A model generated the notes under the pieces. The model saw only the letters and a list, made by a program, of their open reading frames with translations, searched no databases and was not told the DNA's origin. This document shows positions 6,529 to 13,529 of a DNA stretch of 16,856 nt, piece by piece. The stretch is taken from NCBI GenBank assembly GCA_014379045.1, contig JACMMK010000388.1, positions 1-16,856 on the forward strand, read 5' to 3'. The position numbers and the translations under genes were made by a program. This DNA comes from Burkholderiales bacterium. Lineage in GTDB: Bacteria; Pseudomonadota; Gammaproteobacteria; Burkholderiales; CAIKXV01. Every line of letters begins with the position of its first letter. Position 1 is the first letter of the stretch.

Positions 6529-7862
6529 TGACTCCCGGCCTGCGCACGCCGGGTCGGTTGACCGGGCCGCAGCTCGCGGCCTACAGCGCGTTCAGCGTGC
6601 CGTTGCTGATGACCGCGCTGCCGATCAACATCCTGCTACCGGACTTCTACAACGCGCGCACCGGCCTTTCGCTGTCGGTCATCGGCATCGTGTTCTTCGC
6701 CACGCGCCTGGTCGATGCGGTCGCCGACCCGCTGCTAGGCGCGTGGGTCGATGCGCAGAAGTCGCGCGGTTCGTACCTGGCGCCGATCCTGATCGCGGCA
6801 CCCGTGCTCGCGCTGGGGTTCGGGCTGTTGCTGTCGCCGCCGGGTGGAATCGGCGAGCAGGCGACGGCGCTGTGGCTCACGGCAACGCTGGTCACGGCCT
6901 ACCTCGGCTACTCGCTCGGTATCGTTGCGTATCAGGCGTGGGGGTCGGAACTCGCCGACGATGACGCAGGACGCGCGCGCATCACAGGCACGCGCGAGGG
7001 CGCGGGGCTGATCGGAGTGTTGATCGGTGCGGTATTGCCGCAGGCGCTGGGCATGCCGGTACTGATCGTCGCCTTCCTTATTGCATTGGCCATCGGGGTC
7101 GCGCTGCTTGCGCGCTATGCGCCGCGGCCGCAGCGTGTGTCGTCGGGCGCGGCTTCATCGTTGACAGCGGGCGCAGCGTCAGCGTCGATGCAGCCTGCAG
7201 CTGCCAGCGACACCGGCAACCCGTTCTCGAGTTTCGTCGTACCGCTCAAGAGTTCCCGCTTCCGCTGGTTGTTGCTGATCTTCGCGTTGAACGCGATCGC
7301 ACCGTCGATCACCGCAACCGTCTTTCAGTTCTTCGTCGCCGACCGGCTCGGCCTCGCCCAATACACGGCAGCGTTCCTGGCGCTGTACTTCGTTGCGGGG
7401 GCGGCAAGCATGCCGCTGTGGGTGAAGCTGGCCAGGCACTACAGCCTGCACGTGGTCTGGCTGGCCGGCATGGTCGCATCGGTCGTCGCTTTCGTCTGGG
7501 CGTACTGGCTGGGCGCCGGCGCCTGGTGGCCGTTCGCCGCGATCTGCGTGCTGTCGGGGATAGCGTTCGGCGCCGACCTCGCGCTGCCGCCTGCGCTGCT
7601 CGCGCGCGTCATCGACGCCAACGGCCATGCCGGGCAACGCGAAGGGGCCTACTTCGGCCTGTGGAACTTCATCAACAAGTTGACGCTCGCGATCGCCGGT
7701 GGCGTCGCGTTGCCATTGCTCGAAGGCCTCGGCTATCTGCGCGGATCGCAGGACGTCGCGGCACTCGCGGCACTCGCCTTCACCTACGCGGTCGTCCCCT
7801 GTGTGTTGAAGCTCGTGGCCGCCGCGCTGCTGTGGGTCGCGTGGCGCGGCAGACGTTTCTGA
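6528..7862 (+). CDS. MFS transporter, GPH/MFS_2-like
   Basis: A 444-residue, strongly hydrophobic inner-membrane protein with about 12 predicted transmembrane helices in two halves, separated by a Ser/Ala-rich cytoplasmic loop (about 202-228). The first loop carries RLVDAVADPLLGAWVD, the signature of the glycoside-pentoside-hexuronide:cation symporter-like branch (MFS_2). The fold also includes the eukaryotic lysophospholipid carrier MFSD2A, so sugar specificity should not be assumed. A GPH-like transporter occupies the same place in the sigmaE-controlled cluster of R. sphaeroides. Here it sits between the chalcone-isomerase-like protein and the lipoprotein, so lipid or lysolipid movement is a plausible guess. 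The ATG shares one base with the upstream stop (TGATG), implying coupled translation. Confidence 0.88.
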   Translation: MTPGLRTPGRLTGPQLAAYSAFSVPLLMTALPINILLPDFYNARTGLSLSVIGIVFFATRLVDAVADPLLGAWVDAQKSRGSYLAPILIAAPVLALGFGLLLSPPGGIGEQATALWLTATLVTAYLGYSLGIVAYQAWGSELADDDAGRARITGTREGAGLIGVLIGAVLPQALGMPVLIVAFLIALAIGVALLARYAPRPQRVSSGAASSLTAGAASASMQPAAASDTGNPFSSFVVPLKSSRFRWLLLIFALNAIAPSITATVFQFFVADRLGLAQYTAAFLALYFVAGAASMPLWVKLARHYSLHVVWLAGMVASVVAFVWAYWLGAGAWWPFAAICVLSGIAFGADLALPPALLARVIDANGHAGQREGAYFGLWNFINKLTLAIAGGVALPLLEGLGYLRGSQDVAALAALAFTYAVVPCVLKLVAAALLWVAWRGRRF

Positions 7863-7880
7863 TCATCCTGGAGGTTCTCT

Positions 7881-8441
7881 ATGGTCGTCGATGTAGGCAG
7901 GCAACGGCTGGCGCGGAGTCGTGCGCTGATGATTTCGATGATCGTCGCGCTGGCACTTGCCGGATGCGCGTCGGTCGATCCGGAGGTCTACTCGCGCGAG
8001 ACGCCGGTGCTCGACCTCGCGCGCTACTTCAACGGCACGCTCGTCGGACACGGCATGTTCAAGGGCCGTTCGGGCAAGGTCGAGCGTCGCTTCGTGGTGA
8101 CCATCGACGCGCAATGGAAAGGCAACGTAGGCACGCTGGACGAACGATTCGAGTGGTCCGATGGAGAGAAACAGCGCCGCGTATGGACGATCACGAAGAT
8201 CGACGACAATACCTATACGGGTACCGCCGACGACGTGGTGGGTGTCGCGCAGGGCAAGGCCTACGGCAATGCTCTCAACTGGACCTACACGCTCGCGCTG
8301 CCGGTGTCGGGACGCACCTGGCATGTGCAGTTCGACGACTGGATGTACCTGATCGACGAACGCGTGATGCTCAATACCGCGGTGATCAGCAAATGGGGCG
8401 TCCAGGTGGGGCAGCTGACGCTGAGCTTCGCGCGCAAGTGA
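7881..8441 (+). CDS. DUF3833-type lipoprotein
   Basis: A 186-residue predicted lipoprotein. A basic N-region (RQRLARSR) and hydrophobic core lead to the lipobox LAGC, with the acylated Cys at residue 29, followed by ASVDPEVYS. No Asp sits at position +2, so outer-membrane delivery is likely. The rest is a single beta-rich domain with FNGTLVGHGMFKGRSGKVERRFVV and WMYLIDERVMLNTAVISKWGV, typical of DUF3833. No catalytic motif is evident. The family travels with CFA-like methylases, DUF1365 and SDR proteins, suggesting a structural or lipid-binding part of the same envelope pathway. The start is well set by GGAGG at 7870-7874, six nt before the ATG. It lies 18 bp behind the transporter and is probably in the same operon. 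Confidence 0.88.
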   Translation: MVVDVGRQRLARSRALMISMIVALALAGCASVDPEVYSRETPVLDLARYFNGTLVGHGMFKGRSGKVERRFVVTIDAQWKGNVGTLDERFEWSDGEKQRRVWTITKIDDNTYTGTADDVVGVAQGKAYGNALNWTYTLALPVSGRTWHVQFDDWMYLIDERVMLNTAVISKWGVQVGQLTLSFARK

Positions 8442-8579
8442 TGGGGTTCACGCCGTGACGCGAACGCGCGTGATACCTTGCGCGGCGTTCGGTGCTGACT
8501 TCGGTCGTGCGGATGTCGCCGGCTGCGGGAACCCGCATGCCGGTCTGATCGATTCGACAAACCCGTCGGTGCCGTCGTC

Positions 8580-9356
8580 ATGTTGAATGCCCGGATCAAG
8601 GACTGGAAAGGCAGGCGTGTCTGGCTGATCGGCGCGAGCAGCGGTATCGGTCTGGCGCTCGCGAAGACGCTGATTGCACGGGGCGCACGCGTCGCGGTGT
8701 CGGCGCGTAACGCGCAGGCGCTGCACGAGCTCGCCGCCACGACGAAACCCGCCAACGTGCTCGCGCTCGCGCTCGATGCGACGCAGCGCGATCAGCTCGA
8801 GGCCGGGTTTCGCCAGATGACCGATGCGTGGGGCGGCATCGATCTGGCTCTGTTCCTGCAAGGCACGCACGAACCGGTGCGCGCGTGGACGCTCGACAGC
8901 GCGGTCGCGCACCGACTGGTCGATACCAATCTGCTGTCGGTGATCGACGCGTTGACCGTGGTGCTGCCGCGGTTGCTGCAGCAGGGTGCAGGAGGTGTGG
9001 CGATCTGTTCGTCGGTGGCAGGGTATCGCGGGCTTCCGACGAGCCTCGTCTATGGCGCGACCAAGGCTGCATTGATCAATCTCGCCGAAACACTTTATCT
9101 GGATCTCTCGCCGCGCGGCATCGGCGTGTGGATCATCAACCCGGGCTTCGTCAAGACGCCGCTGACCGATCGCAACGAGTTCAAGATGCCGGCGCTGATC
9201 AGTGCCGAGGAAGCCGCCGCGAACATCGTCGACGGCCTCGCCAGCGGCCGCTTCGAGATCCATTTTCCGAAGCGCTTCACGCGCTGGCTCAAGCTGTTTC
9301 GACTGCTGCCCTACGGCATCTACTTCCGGTTGATCCGCCGTACCACCGGCCTTTAG
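8580..9356 (+). CDS. Short-chain dehydrogenase/reductase (SDR)
   Basis: A 258-residue classical SDR. The cofactor motif GASSGIG is at 18-24, and the active site is S145 with Y158-x3-K162 (YGATK). The usual NNAG loop reads LQGTHEP, a variation seen in some SDR subgroups. A basic, hydrophobic C-terminus (KRFTRWLKLFRLLPYGIYFRLIRR) could touch the membrane. It presumably reduces or oxidises a carbonyl/hydroxyl with NAD(P)(H); the substrate cannot be read from sequence. An SDR also closes the related R. sphaeroides gene set, hinting at a lipid-derived substrate. It follows the lipoprotein gene after 138 bp, the largest gap in the series, so it may have its own promoter. There is no strong ribosome site before ATG 8580. 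No better in-frame start was found upstream. Confidence 0.9.
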   Translation: MLNARIKDWKGRRVWLIGASSGIGLALAKTLIARGARVAVSARNAQALHELAATTKPANVLALALDATQRDQLEAGFRQMTDAWGGIDLALFLQGTHEPVRAWTLDSAVAHRLVDTNLLSVIDALTVVLPRLLQQGAGGVAICSSVAGYRGLPTSLVYGATKAALINLAETLYLDLSPRGIGVWIINPGFVKTPLTDRNEFKMPALISAEEAAANIVDGLASGRFEIHFPKRFTRWLKLFRLLPYGIYFRLIRRTTGL

Positions 9357-9377
9357 CCGGGTGAGTGCGGCGATGCA

Positions 9378-9415
9378 GGGCGCCCCGGTCCTGCAGGACG
9401 CGTGCAGTTGCGCCC
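9378..9415. terminator. Possible hairpin between convergent genes
   Basis: Between the ends of the SDR (+) and dolP (-), GGGCGC (9378-9383) and GCGCCC (9410-9415) are exact reverse complements. They enclose the 12-bp palindrome GTCCTGCAGGAC (9388-9399). A second short stem, CCGGC-5-GCCGG, spans the SDR stop at 9346-9360. No T-tract follows on either strand, so a classical intrinsic terminator is not supported. The position suits bidirectional termination only as a guess. Confidence 0.25.
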
Positions 9416-9423
9416 GACGCCTC

Positions 9424-10029
9424 TCACTTGACCGGGTTCGTGCCCTTGCCTGTCTCGAAGATGCGCACGACGCGGGTGACGCCACTGGTCGTGCGCGCGA
9501 TCTCGGTGGCCTGGTCGGCCTCGGCGGCGCTGACGATACCCATCAGATACACGACCCCGCCTTCAGTGACCACTTTCACGTGATTCGCCTGCACGCGCGG
9601 GTTGCTCCCGCGCGCCTGGTTGTCGACAAGGCGCGCCTTGACGCGCCCGGTGATGAAGGTGTCGTTGCTGCGCGAGGTCAGGGAACTCGGGACGGCGATC
9701 TGCAACTCGTTCTGGACGTGGCGCGCGTTGGGCGTTGCGCGGGCCAGTTTTTCGATATCGCTGCGTACCGTGGCGGTGCTCGCCTCGCCGGTGACCAGAA
9801 CCACCCGGTTGTAGACCGTCACGTTCACGTTGGCGACTTTGCCGAACTCGGTGTTCAACTGGTTGCCGAGTCGCAATTCGATGTTCTGGTCGTCCAGGAC
9901 CGTGCCGGTCGTGCGGCGGTCGTCGGCGATCAACACGCCGGTGGCGACCCCGCCGACGATCAGGGGCACACAGCCGCTCGCAAACACGCTGGCGAGCGAG
10001 AGCGTCAATGCAGCGACGCGACTATTCAT
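9424..10029 (-). CDS. dolP: BON-domain outer-membrane lipoprotein DolP (YraP)
   Basis: A 201-residue lipoprotein with lipobox ASGC (Cys20) and two BON domains, about 45-115 (ending HVQNELQIAV) and about 120-192 (VVYLMGIVSAAEADQATEIART). E. coli DolP binds anionic phospholipid at the outer membrane, especially at division sites, and supports envelope integrity and BAM function. The identification rests on the two-BON layout and on the conserved order lpoA-yraN-diaA-dolP. I chose ATG 10029 because AAGGAG lies five nt upstream; an in-frame TTG directly before it is a weaker option. The start overlaps the diaA stop as TGATG, so translation is coupled. This is the last gene of the minus-strand unit. 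Confidence 0.92.
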   Translation of the reverse strand: MNSRVAALTLSLASVFASGCVPLIVGGVATGVLIADDRRTTGTVLDDQNIELRLGNQLNTEFGKVANVNVTVYNRVVLVTGEASTATVRSDIEKLARATPNARHVQNELQIAVPSSLTSRSNDTFITGRVKARLVDNQARGSNPRVQANHVKVVTEGGVVYLMGIVSAAEADQATEIARTTSGVTRVVRIFETGKGTNPVK

Positions 10030-10634
10030 CAAGACTCCTTCGAAAAAAGCAGCTGGTCGATCGCATCGCAGATGCAGTGCAGTGCGAGGATGTGAACTTC
10101 CTGTACGTGCGCGGTGCTCGCGTGCGGCACCCGCAGTTCCACATCGCGGCCGGTAAGCGCCAGGGCGATCGCGCCGCCGTCGCGTCCGGTCAGCGCGACC
10201 ACGCGCATCTCGCCCCGATGTGCGACCTCGATCGCCGCCAGAACATTGGACGAATTGCCCGACGTGGAGATCGCGAGCAGCACGTCGCCGGGGCGACCCA
10301 ATGCACGCACCTGCTTCGAAAACACCTGGCTGAAGTCGTAATCGTTGGCGATCGAAGTCAACGTCGAGCTGTCGGTGGTGAGCGCGATGGCGGCGAGCGG
10401 CGGCCGTTCGATCTCGAAGCGATTCAGCAACTCGGCGGCGAAGTGCTGCGCATCGGCTGCCGAGCCGCCGTTGCCACAGGCGAGTACCCGCCCACCCTGG
10501 CGCAGTGAATCGACCATCGCGCGCGCGCTGTCGAGGATCGGCTGCGCGAGCAGCGTTGCCGATTCCCGCTTGAGCCTGGCGCTTTCTTCGAAGCGTGCGT
10601 GGATGCGGTCGAGCAGACGGTCCGGCGAATTCAT
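10029..10634 (-). CDS. diaA: SIS-domain protein DiaA (DnaA-associated; GmhA-like)
   Basis: A 201-residue single SIS (sugar isomerase) domain protein. The phosphosugar-binding loops are CGNGGSAADAQH (53-64) and STSGNSSN (123-130). In E. coli DiaA is a homotetramer that binds DnaA and promotes initiation at oriC. The paralogue GmhA is sedoheptulose-7-phosphate isomerase and shares these motifs. The placement between yraN and dolP favours DiaA, but sequence alone does not exclude phosphoheptose isomerase activity. ATG 10634 fits family length; ATG 10643, three codons upstream, is also possible. The 3' end overlaps dolP by one base, while 106 bp separate it from yraN. Confidence 0.88.
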   Translation of the reverse strand: MNSPDRLLDRIHARFEESARLKRESATLLAQPILDSARAMVDSLRQGGRVLACGNGGSAADAQHFAAELLNRFEIERPPLAAIALTTDSSTLTSIANDYDFSQVFSKQVRALGRPGDVLLAISTSGNSSNVLAAIEVAHRGEMRVVALTGRDGGAIALALTGRDVELRVPHASTAHVQEVHILALHCICDAIDQLLFSKES

Positions 10635-10740
10635 GTCGAGCATTCTACGACGGCTGTTGTTGCATCGCGCCGTTCGGCATCCCGATTCGACTCCGGCCCG
10701 CTGCATCGATCGTCGGACACCCCGCGGTTGGCGAGCGCTC

Positions 10741-11109
10741 TCAACCCGCCACCTGAAACGCGTCCCGGATCCACTCGAGCATGCCGTCTTCGATCACGAC
10801 CACGTCGAAGCGACACGGCAGATCCTCGCTGCGCGTGAACTGCCGATAGACTTCGGCCGCGCGCACCAACCGCAGCTGTTTGGCGGCAGTGATGCTGGCG
10901 CGCGCGCCGCCGAATGCCGCCGAGGCACGCGCGCGTACTTCGACGAAGACGAGCGTGTCGTGGGGACGGGACTCGCGTGCGACAAGATCGAGCTCACCGA
11001 AACGGCAGCGCCAGTTGCGCGCGACGATCACGAGTCCGGCTGCCTCGAGATGCGCGGCGGCGCGGCTTTCGCCGTCGCTGCCGGTAGCCTGGCGGACCGT
11101 GCGCGCCAT
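10741..11109 (-). CDS. yraN: YraN family (UPF0102) nuclease-fold protein
   Basis: A 122-residue protein of normal length for the family. It contains the conserved core of the restriction-endonuclease-like fold: GELDLVARE (38-46, with E39 and D41) and LVFVEVRAR (53-61, with E57), followed by SITAAKQLRLVRAAEVY. An endonuclease-like role in DNA processing has been proposed for the family, but its cellular job is not established. It lies 49 bp after lpoA on the same strand, in the order also found in E. coli. The start ATG at 11109 is the only convincing choice. Confidence 0.92.
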   Translation of the reverse strand: MARTVRQATGSDGESRAAAHLEAAGLVIVARNWRCRFGELDLVARESRPHDTLVFVEVRARASAAFGGARASITAAKQLRLVRAAEVYRQFTRSEDLPCRFDVVVIEDGMLEWIRDAFQVAG

Positions 11110-11158
11110 CGCCGTTCAAACCGTCATCCGGATGCCTGCCCCGACGCCGTGGGGCGCG

Positions 11159-12505
11159 TCACTTACGTTCGTTGCCGGGCAGCAGCTGGCCCTGCCAGAT
11201 CTGTGCGACGCTCGGTTCCCGGATCAGCCAGTGTCCGCGCTCGATCGTGATGCGTCCGGTCACGCCGTCGAGCGAAAGACCCGGCGCCAGGCCGCGTTCA
11301 CCGGCGAGTTCGGCTAGGCGATAGGCATCGATGCCCAGCGCATACAGACGTTCGTTCTCGGGCGTGAGCGCAGGCTGCGAGCGCGCATAGATCATCACCG
11401 CCGGGTGGTCGGGCTCGAGCAGCCAGGGCATGTCGATAAGGCGCGTGCCGTTCAGGTCGAGCGTGCTGTTCGCATCGATCTGTCCTGACCACAGCTGCGA
11501 GGTGGCGAAGGCGGGCAGTTGGGTGTCGAGGAACGGGCGTACCGTACGCGCGGTCCTCAAGTCGGCGGCGATGAAGATCATGTCGGCATTGGCGCCCGTC
11601 ACTACCGTACGCAGGCGATTGAGCGAGTTCAGATCGGTGACCGCCGCATGCTGGGCGGCGATGCTGCCCCCCGCATCGAGGAACGTCTCGACGAACGCCT
11701 GCTGCACGCGGCGCGAGAACGCGTTCGGCTGGGTCAGGACGAGCGCGCGCTTGTAACCTTCACGCAGCGCAAGGCGCGCGACCTGGCGCGACTCGGCTTC
11801 GGTCGACAGACCGAACAGAAACAGGTTCGCCGCCAGCCGTGGGTCGCCATCGACGACATTCAGCGCAAGCGTCGGAATGTTGACCGGGGCACTTTGCGCC
11901 AGGGCACTGGCGAGTGCGCTCACCTGGTCGCGGATCAGCGGCCCGATGATCACGCGCGCGTTGGCAGCGACCGCCTGGTTGTAACCGGCGATCACATCGT
12001 TCGGCTGATCGCCGACGAGGATGAAGCGAAGTTCGGTGAGCGCCCTGTTCGGGGATTGCGACCACGCTGCGGTCAGCCCGCTCTTCACGTGACCCGCGGC
12101 GCGCCCGAACGCGGCCGACTCGAGCGGCAGCAACACTACCACCGGACGCGCAGCGGCGGGCGTGGCGGCACGCGGCACTGAAGGCATGGGAGGGACCGGT
12201 GCTGCGGGGGTCGCGGGAGACGCCGTAGTGTCGTTGCCCGGCGCTGGCGCGTGCGGCGCGGGCTCAACGGACCCCGAGGCAGGCACGCCGACGATGACGC
12301 CCGGCGCCTGCGCGATCAGTATTGGTGGCACCGCGTGCGCGCGCACCGGGTCGAACTGGGCCGCGTGAACCTGACCGGGCGACGCTGAGCACACGACCGC
12401 CAGCGCGAACGCTGGGACGAAGCCCCGGATGGCGGACGGCGCTCTGGCGAGCAAAGCACGGATGCCCCAGACTTGGCGAAGCGAGGTGAGGGCTACACGA
12501 TGCAT
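11159..12505 (-). CDS. lpoA: Penicillin-binding protein activator LpoA/LppC family, short form
   Basis: A 448-residue envelope protein. A hydrophobic export segment (about 28-41) precedes a Pro/Ala-rich linker (about 75-120) and a periplasmic-binding-protein-like domain (about 121-445). That domain contains VVVLLPLES, ARVIIGPLIRDQV, GYKRALVLTQPN and ADMIFIAADLRTAR. E. coli LpoA activates the peptidoglycan synthase PBP1A. Two oddities: the N-terminal TPR domain of enteric LpoA is absent, and the only Cys in the export region (C39, in LAVVCS) has Val at -1, so it is a poor lipobox. Cleavage after VHA (48) by signal peptidase I is an alternative, making this perhaps a soluble periplasmic protein. 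The ATG overlaps the rsmI ATG on the opposite strand. It heads the lpoA-yraN-diaA-dolP unit. Confidence 0.88.
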   Translation of the reverse strand: MHRVALTSLRQVWGIRALLARAPSAIRGFVPAFALAVVCSASPGQVHAAQFDPVRAHAVPPILIAQAPGVIVGVPASGSVEPAPHAPAPGNDTTASPATPAAPVPPMPSVPRAATPAAARPVVVLLPLESAAFGRAAGHVKSGLTAAWSQSPNRALTELRFILVGDQPNDVIAGYNQAVAANARVIIGPLIRDQVSALASALAQSAPVNIPTLALNVVDGDPRLAANLFLFGLSTEAESRQVARLALREGYKRALVLTQPNAFSRRVQQAFVETFLDAGGSIAAQHAAVTDLNSLNRLRTVVTGANADMIFIAADLRTARTVRPFLDTQLPAFATSQLWSGQIDANSTLDLNGTRLIDMPWLLEPDHPAVMIYARSQPALTPENERLYALGIDAYRLAELAGERGLAPGLSLDGVTGRITIERGHWLIREPSVAQIWQGQLLPGNERK

Positions 12506-13381
12506 GGGAGAGACGATCCGGTGCGCCTGGCCGTTGAGGCAGGCGGATTATATGTTGTGGCTACACCCATCGGAAATCTCGGTGACCTCTCTCCCCGGGC
12601 ACGCGCGGTCCTCGGGGCGGTCGACTGGATCGCCGCCGAAGATACGCGCGTGACGCGCAAACTGTTTGCGCACGCGAACGACGTGGTGCCACGCGGACGG
12701 ATGTTGGCGCTACATGCTCACAACGAACGTGCCCAGGGTGAGCGGATCGTCGCGCTGCTGCAAAGCGGGGCAACGGTGGCGCTGGTCAGCGACGCTGGCA
12801 CGCCTGCGATCAGCGATCCGGGCGCTGCAGTGGTGCACGCGGCGCGTGACGCAGGGGGCAAAGTGTTCGCTGTGCCGGGCCCGAATGCCGCGATTGCGGC
12901 GCTTTCGGTCAGCGGCCTCGCGCTCGATACATTCACGTTCTGCGGCTTTCTGCCCTCGACCGGCAGCGCGCGCCGCAGCGCGATCGAGACGCTGCGCGGC
13001 GCGCCCGGCGCGCTGGTGTTCTACGAGTCGCCGCACCGCGTCGTCGAGTGCATCGATGACCTGTGCAACGGTCTCGGGGGCGCACGCCCGGTCGTCATCG
13101 CGCGTGAACTCACGAAGCTCTTTGAATCGGTCCATCGCTGTCGTCTGGACGAAGCGGCAGCGTGGCTGGCCGCCGACGCCGACCATCGCCGCGGCGAGTT
13201 CGTGTTGATCGTCGACGCGCCGGGGCAGGCACCGGCCGCAGCGGACATCGAAACCGAGCGGGTTCTCGTAGAACTCCTGGCCGAGTTGCCGGTGAGCCGC
13301 GCGGCGCATGTCGCGGCGCGGGTATGCGGCGTGGATCGTGCGCACGCGTATCGACTTGCGCTCGCCCTGAAGAAGCGCTGA
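12500..13381 (+). CDS. rsmI: 16S rRNA (cytidine-1402-2'-O)-methyltransferase RsmI
   Basis: A 293-residue tetrapyrrole-methylase-fold enzyme that 2'-O-methylates C1402 of 16S rRNA using SAM. It works with RsmH, which N4-methylates the same base and is encoded about 2.5 kb downstream. Diagnostic motifs are LYVVATPIGNLGDLSPRA (17-34), AAEDTR (45-50), LVSDAGTPAISDPG, VPGPNAAIAALSVSGL, FYESPHRV and a C-terminal RAAHVAARVCGVDRAHAY region. I place the start at ATG 12500 because AGGTGAGGG lies about 7 nt upstream and the 16-residue leader before LYVV matches the E. coli protein. A start at 12473 would add nine residues and overlap lpoA more deeply. The ATG is part of ATGCAT, shared with the divergent lpoA start. 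Confidence 0.95.
   Translation: MHGRDDPVRLAVEAGGLYVVATPIGNLGDLSPRARAVLGAVDWIAAEDTRVTRKLFAHANDVVPRGRMLALHAHNERAQGERIVALLQSGATVALVSDAGTPAISDPGAAVVHAARDAGGKVFAVPGPNAAIAALSVSGLALDTFTFCGFLPSTGSARRSAIETLRGAPGALVFYESPHRVVECIDDLCNGLGGARPVVIARELTKLFESVHRCRLDEAAAWLAADADHRRGEFVLIVDAPGQAPAAADIETERVLVELLAELPVSRAAHVAARVCGVDRAHAYRLALALKKR
12547..12575 (-). promoter_or_regulatory. Candidate lpoA-operon promoter inside the rsmI coding region
   Basis: On the minus strand a perfect TATAAT (12552-12547) is preceded, 17 nt upstream, by TTCCGA (12575-12570; 3 of 6 matches to the -35 consensus). Transcription would start near 12540, giving a leader of about 35 nt before the lpoA ATG at 12505. On the plus strand the same bases are rsmI codons GGA-TTA-TAT. 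TTA is an unusual leucine codon for such a GC-rich gene. Confidence 0.5.
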
Positions 13382-13529
13382 AGCTGGGTCGACGTACTTG
13401 CGCAGGCGGCATGCCGAGCGGTCGTCGCGAACCGGACGCGACACTCGAATACCGGTGACCTCGCCAGGTGTCGCAGCTGTTGCCGAACTGCTAACCTCGT
13501 CGGCTGGATCCACGACCGACGGATCAACG

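Noticed and set aside
8448..9485. 345-codon minus-strand open frame opposite the SDR gene
   Set aside because: It runs antisense to a complete SDR with intact cofactor and catalytic motifs and has no recognisable domain.
13398..13529. Extended N-terminus of dihydroorotase
   Set aside because: The upstream codons are not family-like, and the zinc-site spacing already matches E. coli PyrC from the start at 13530.
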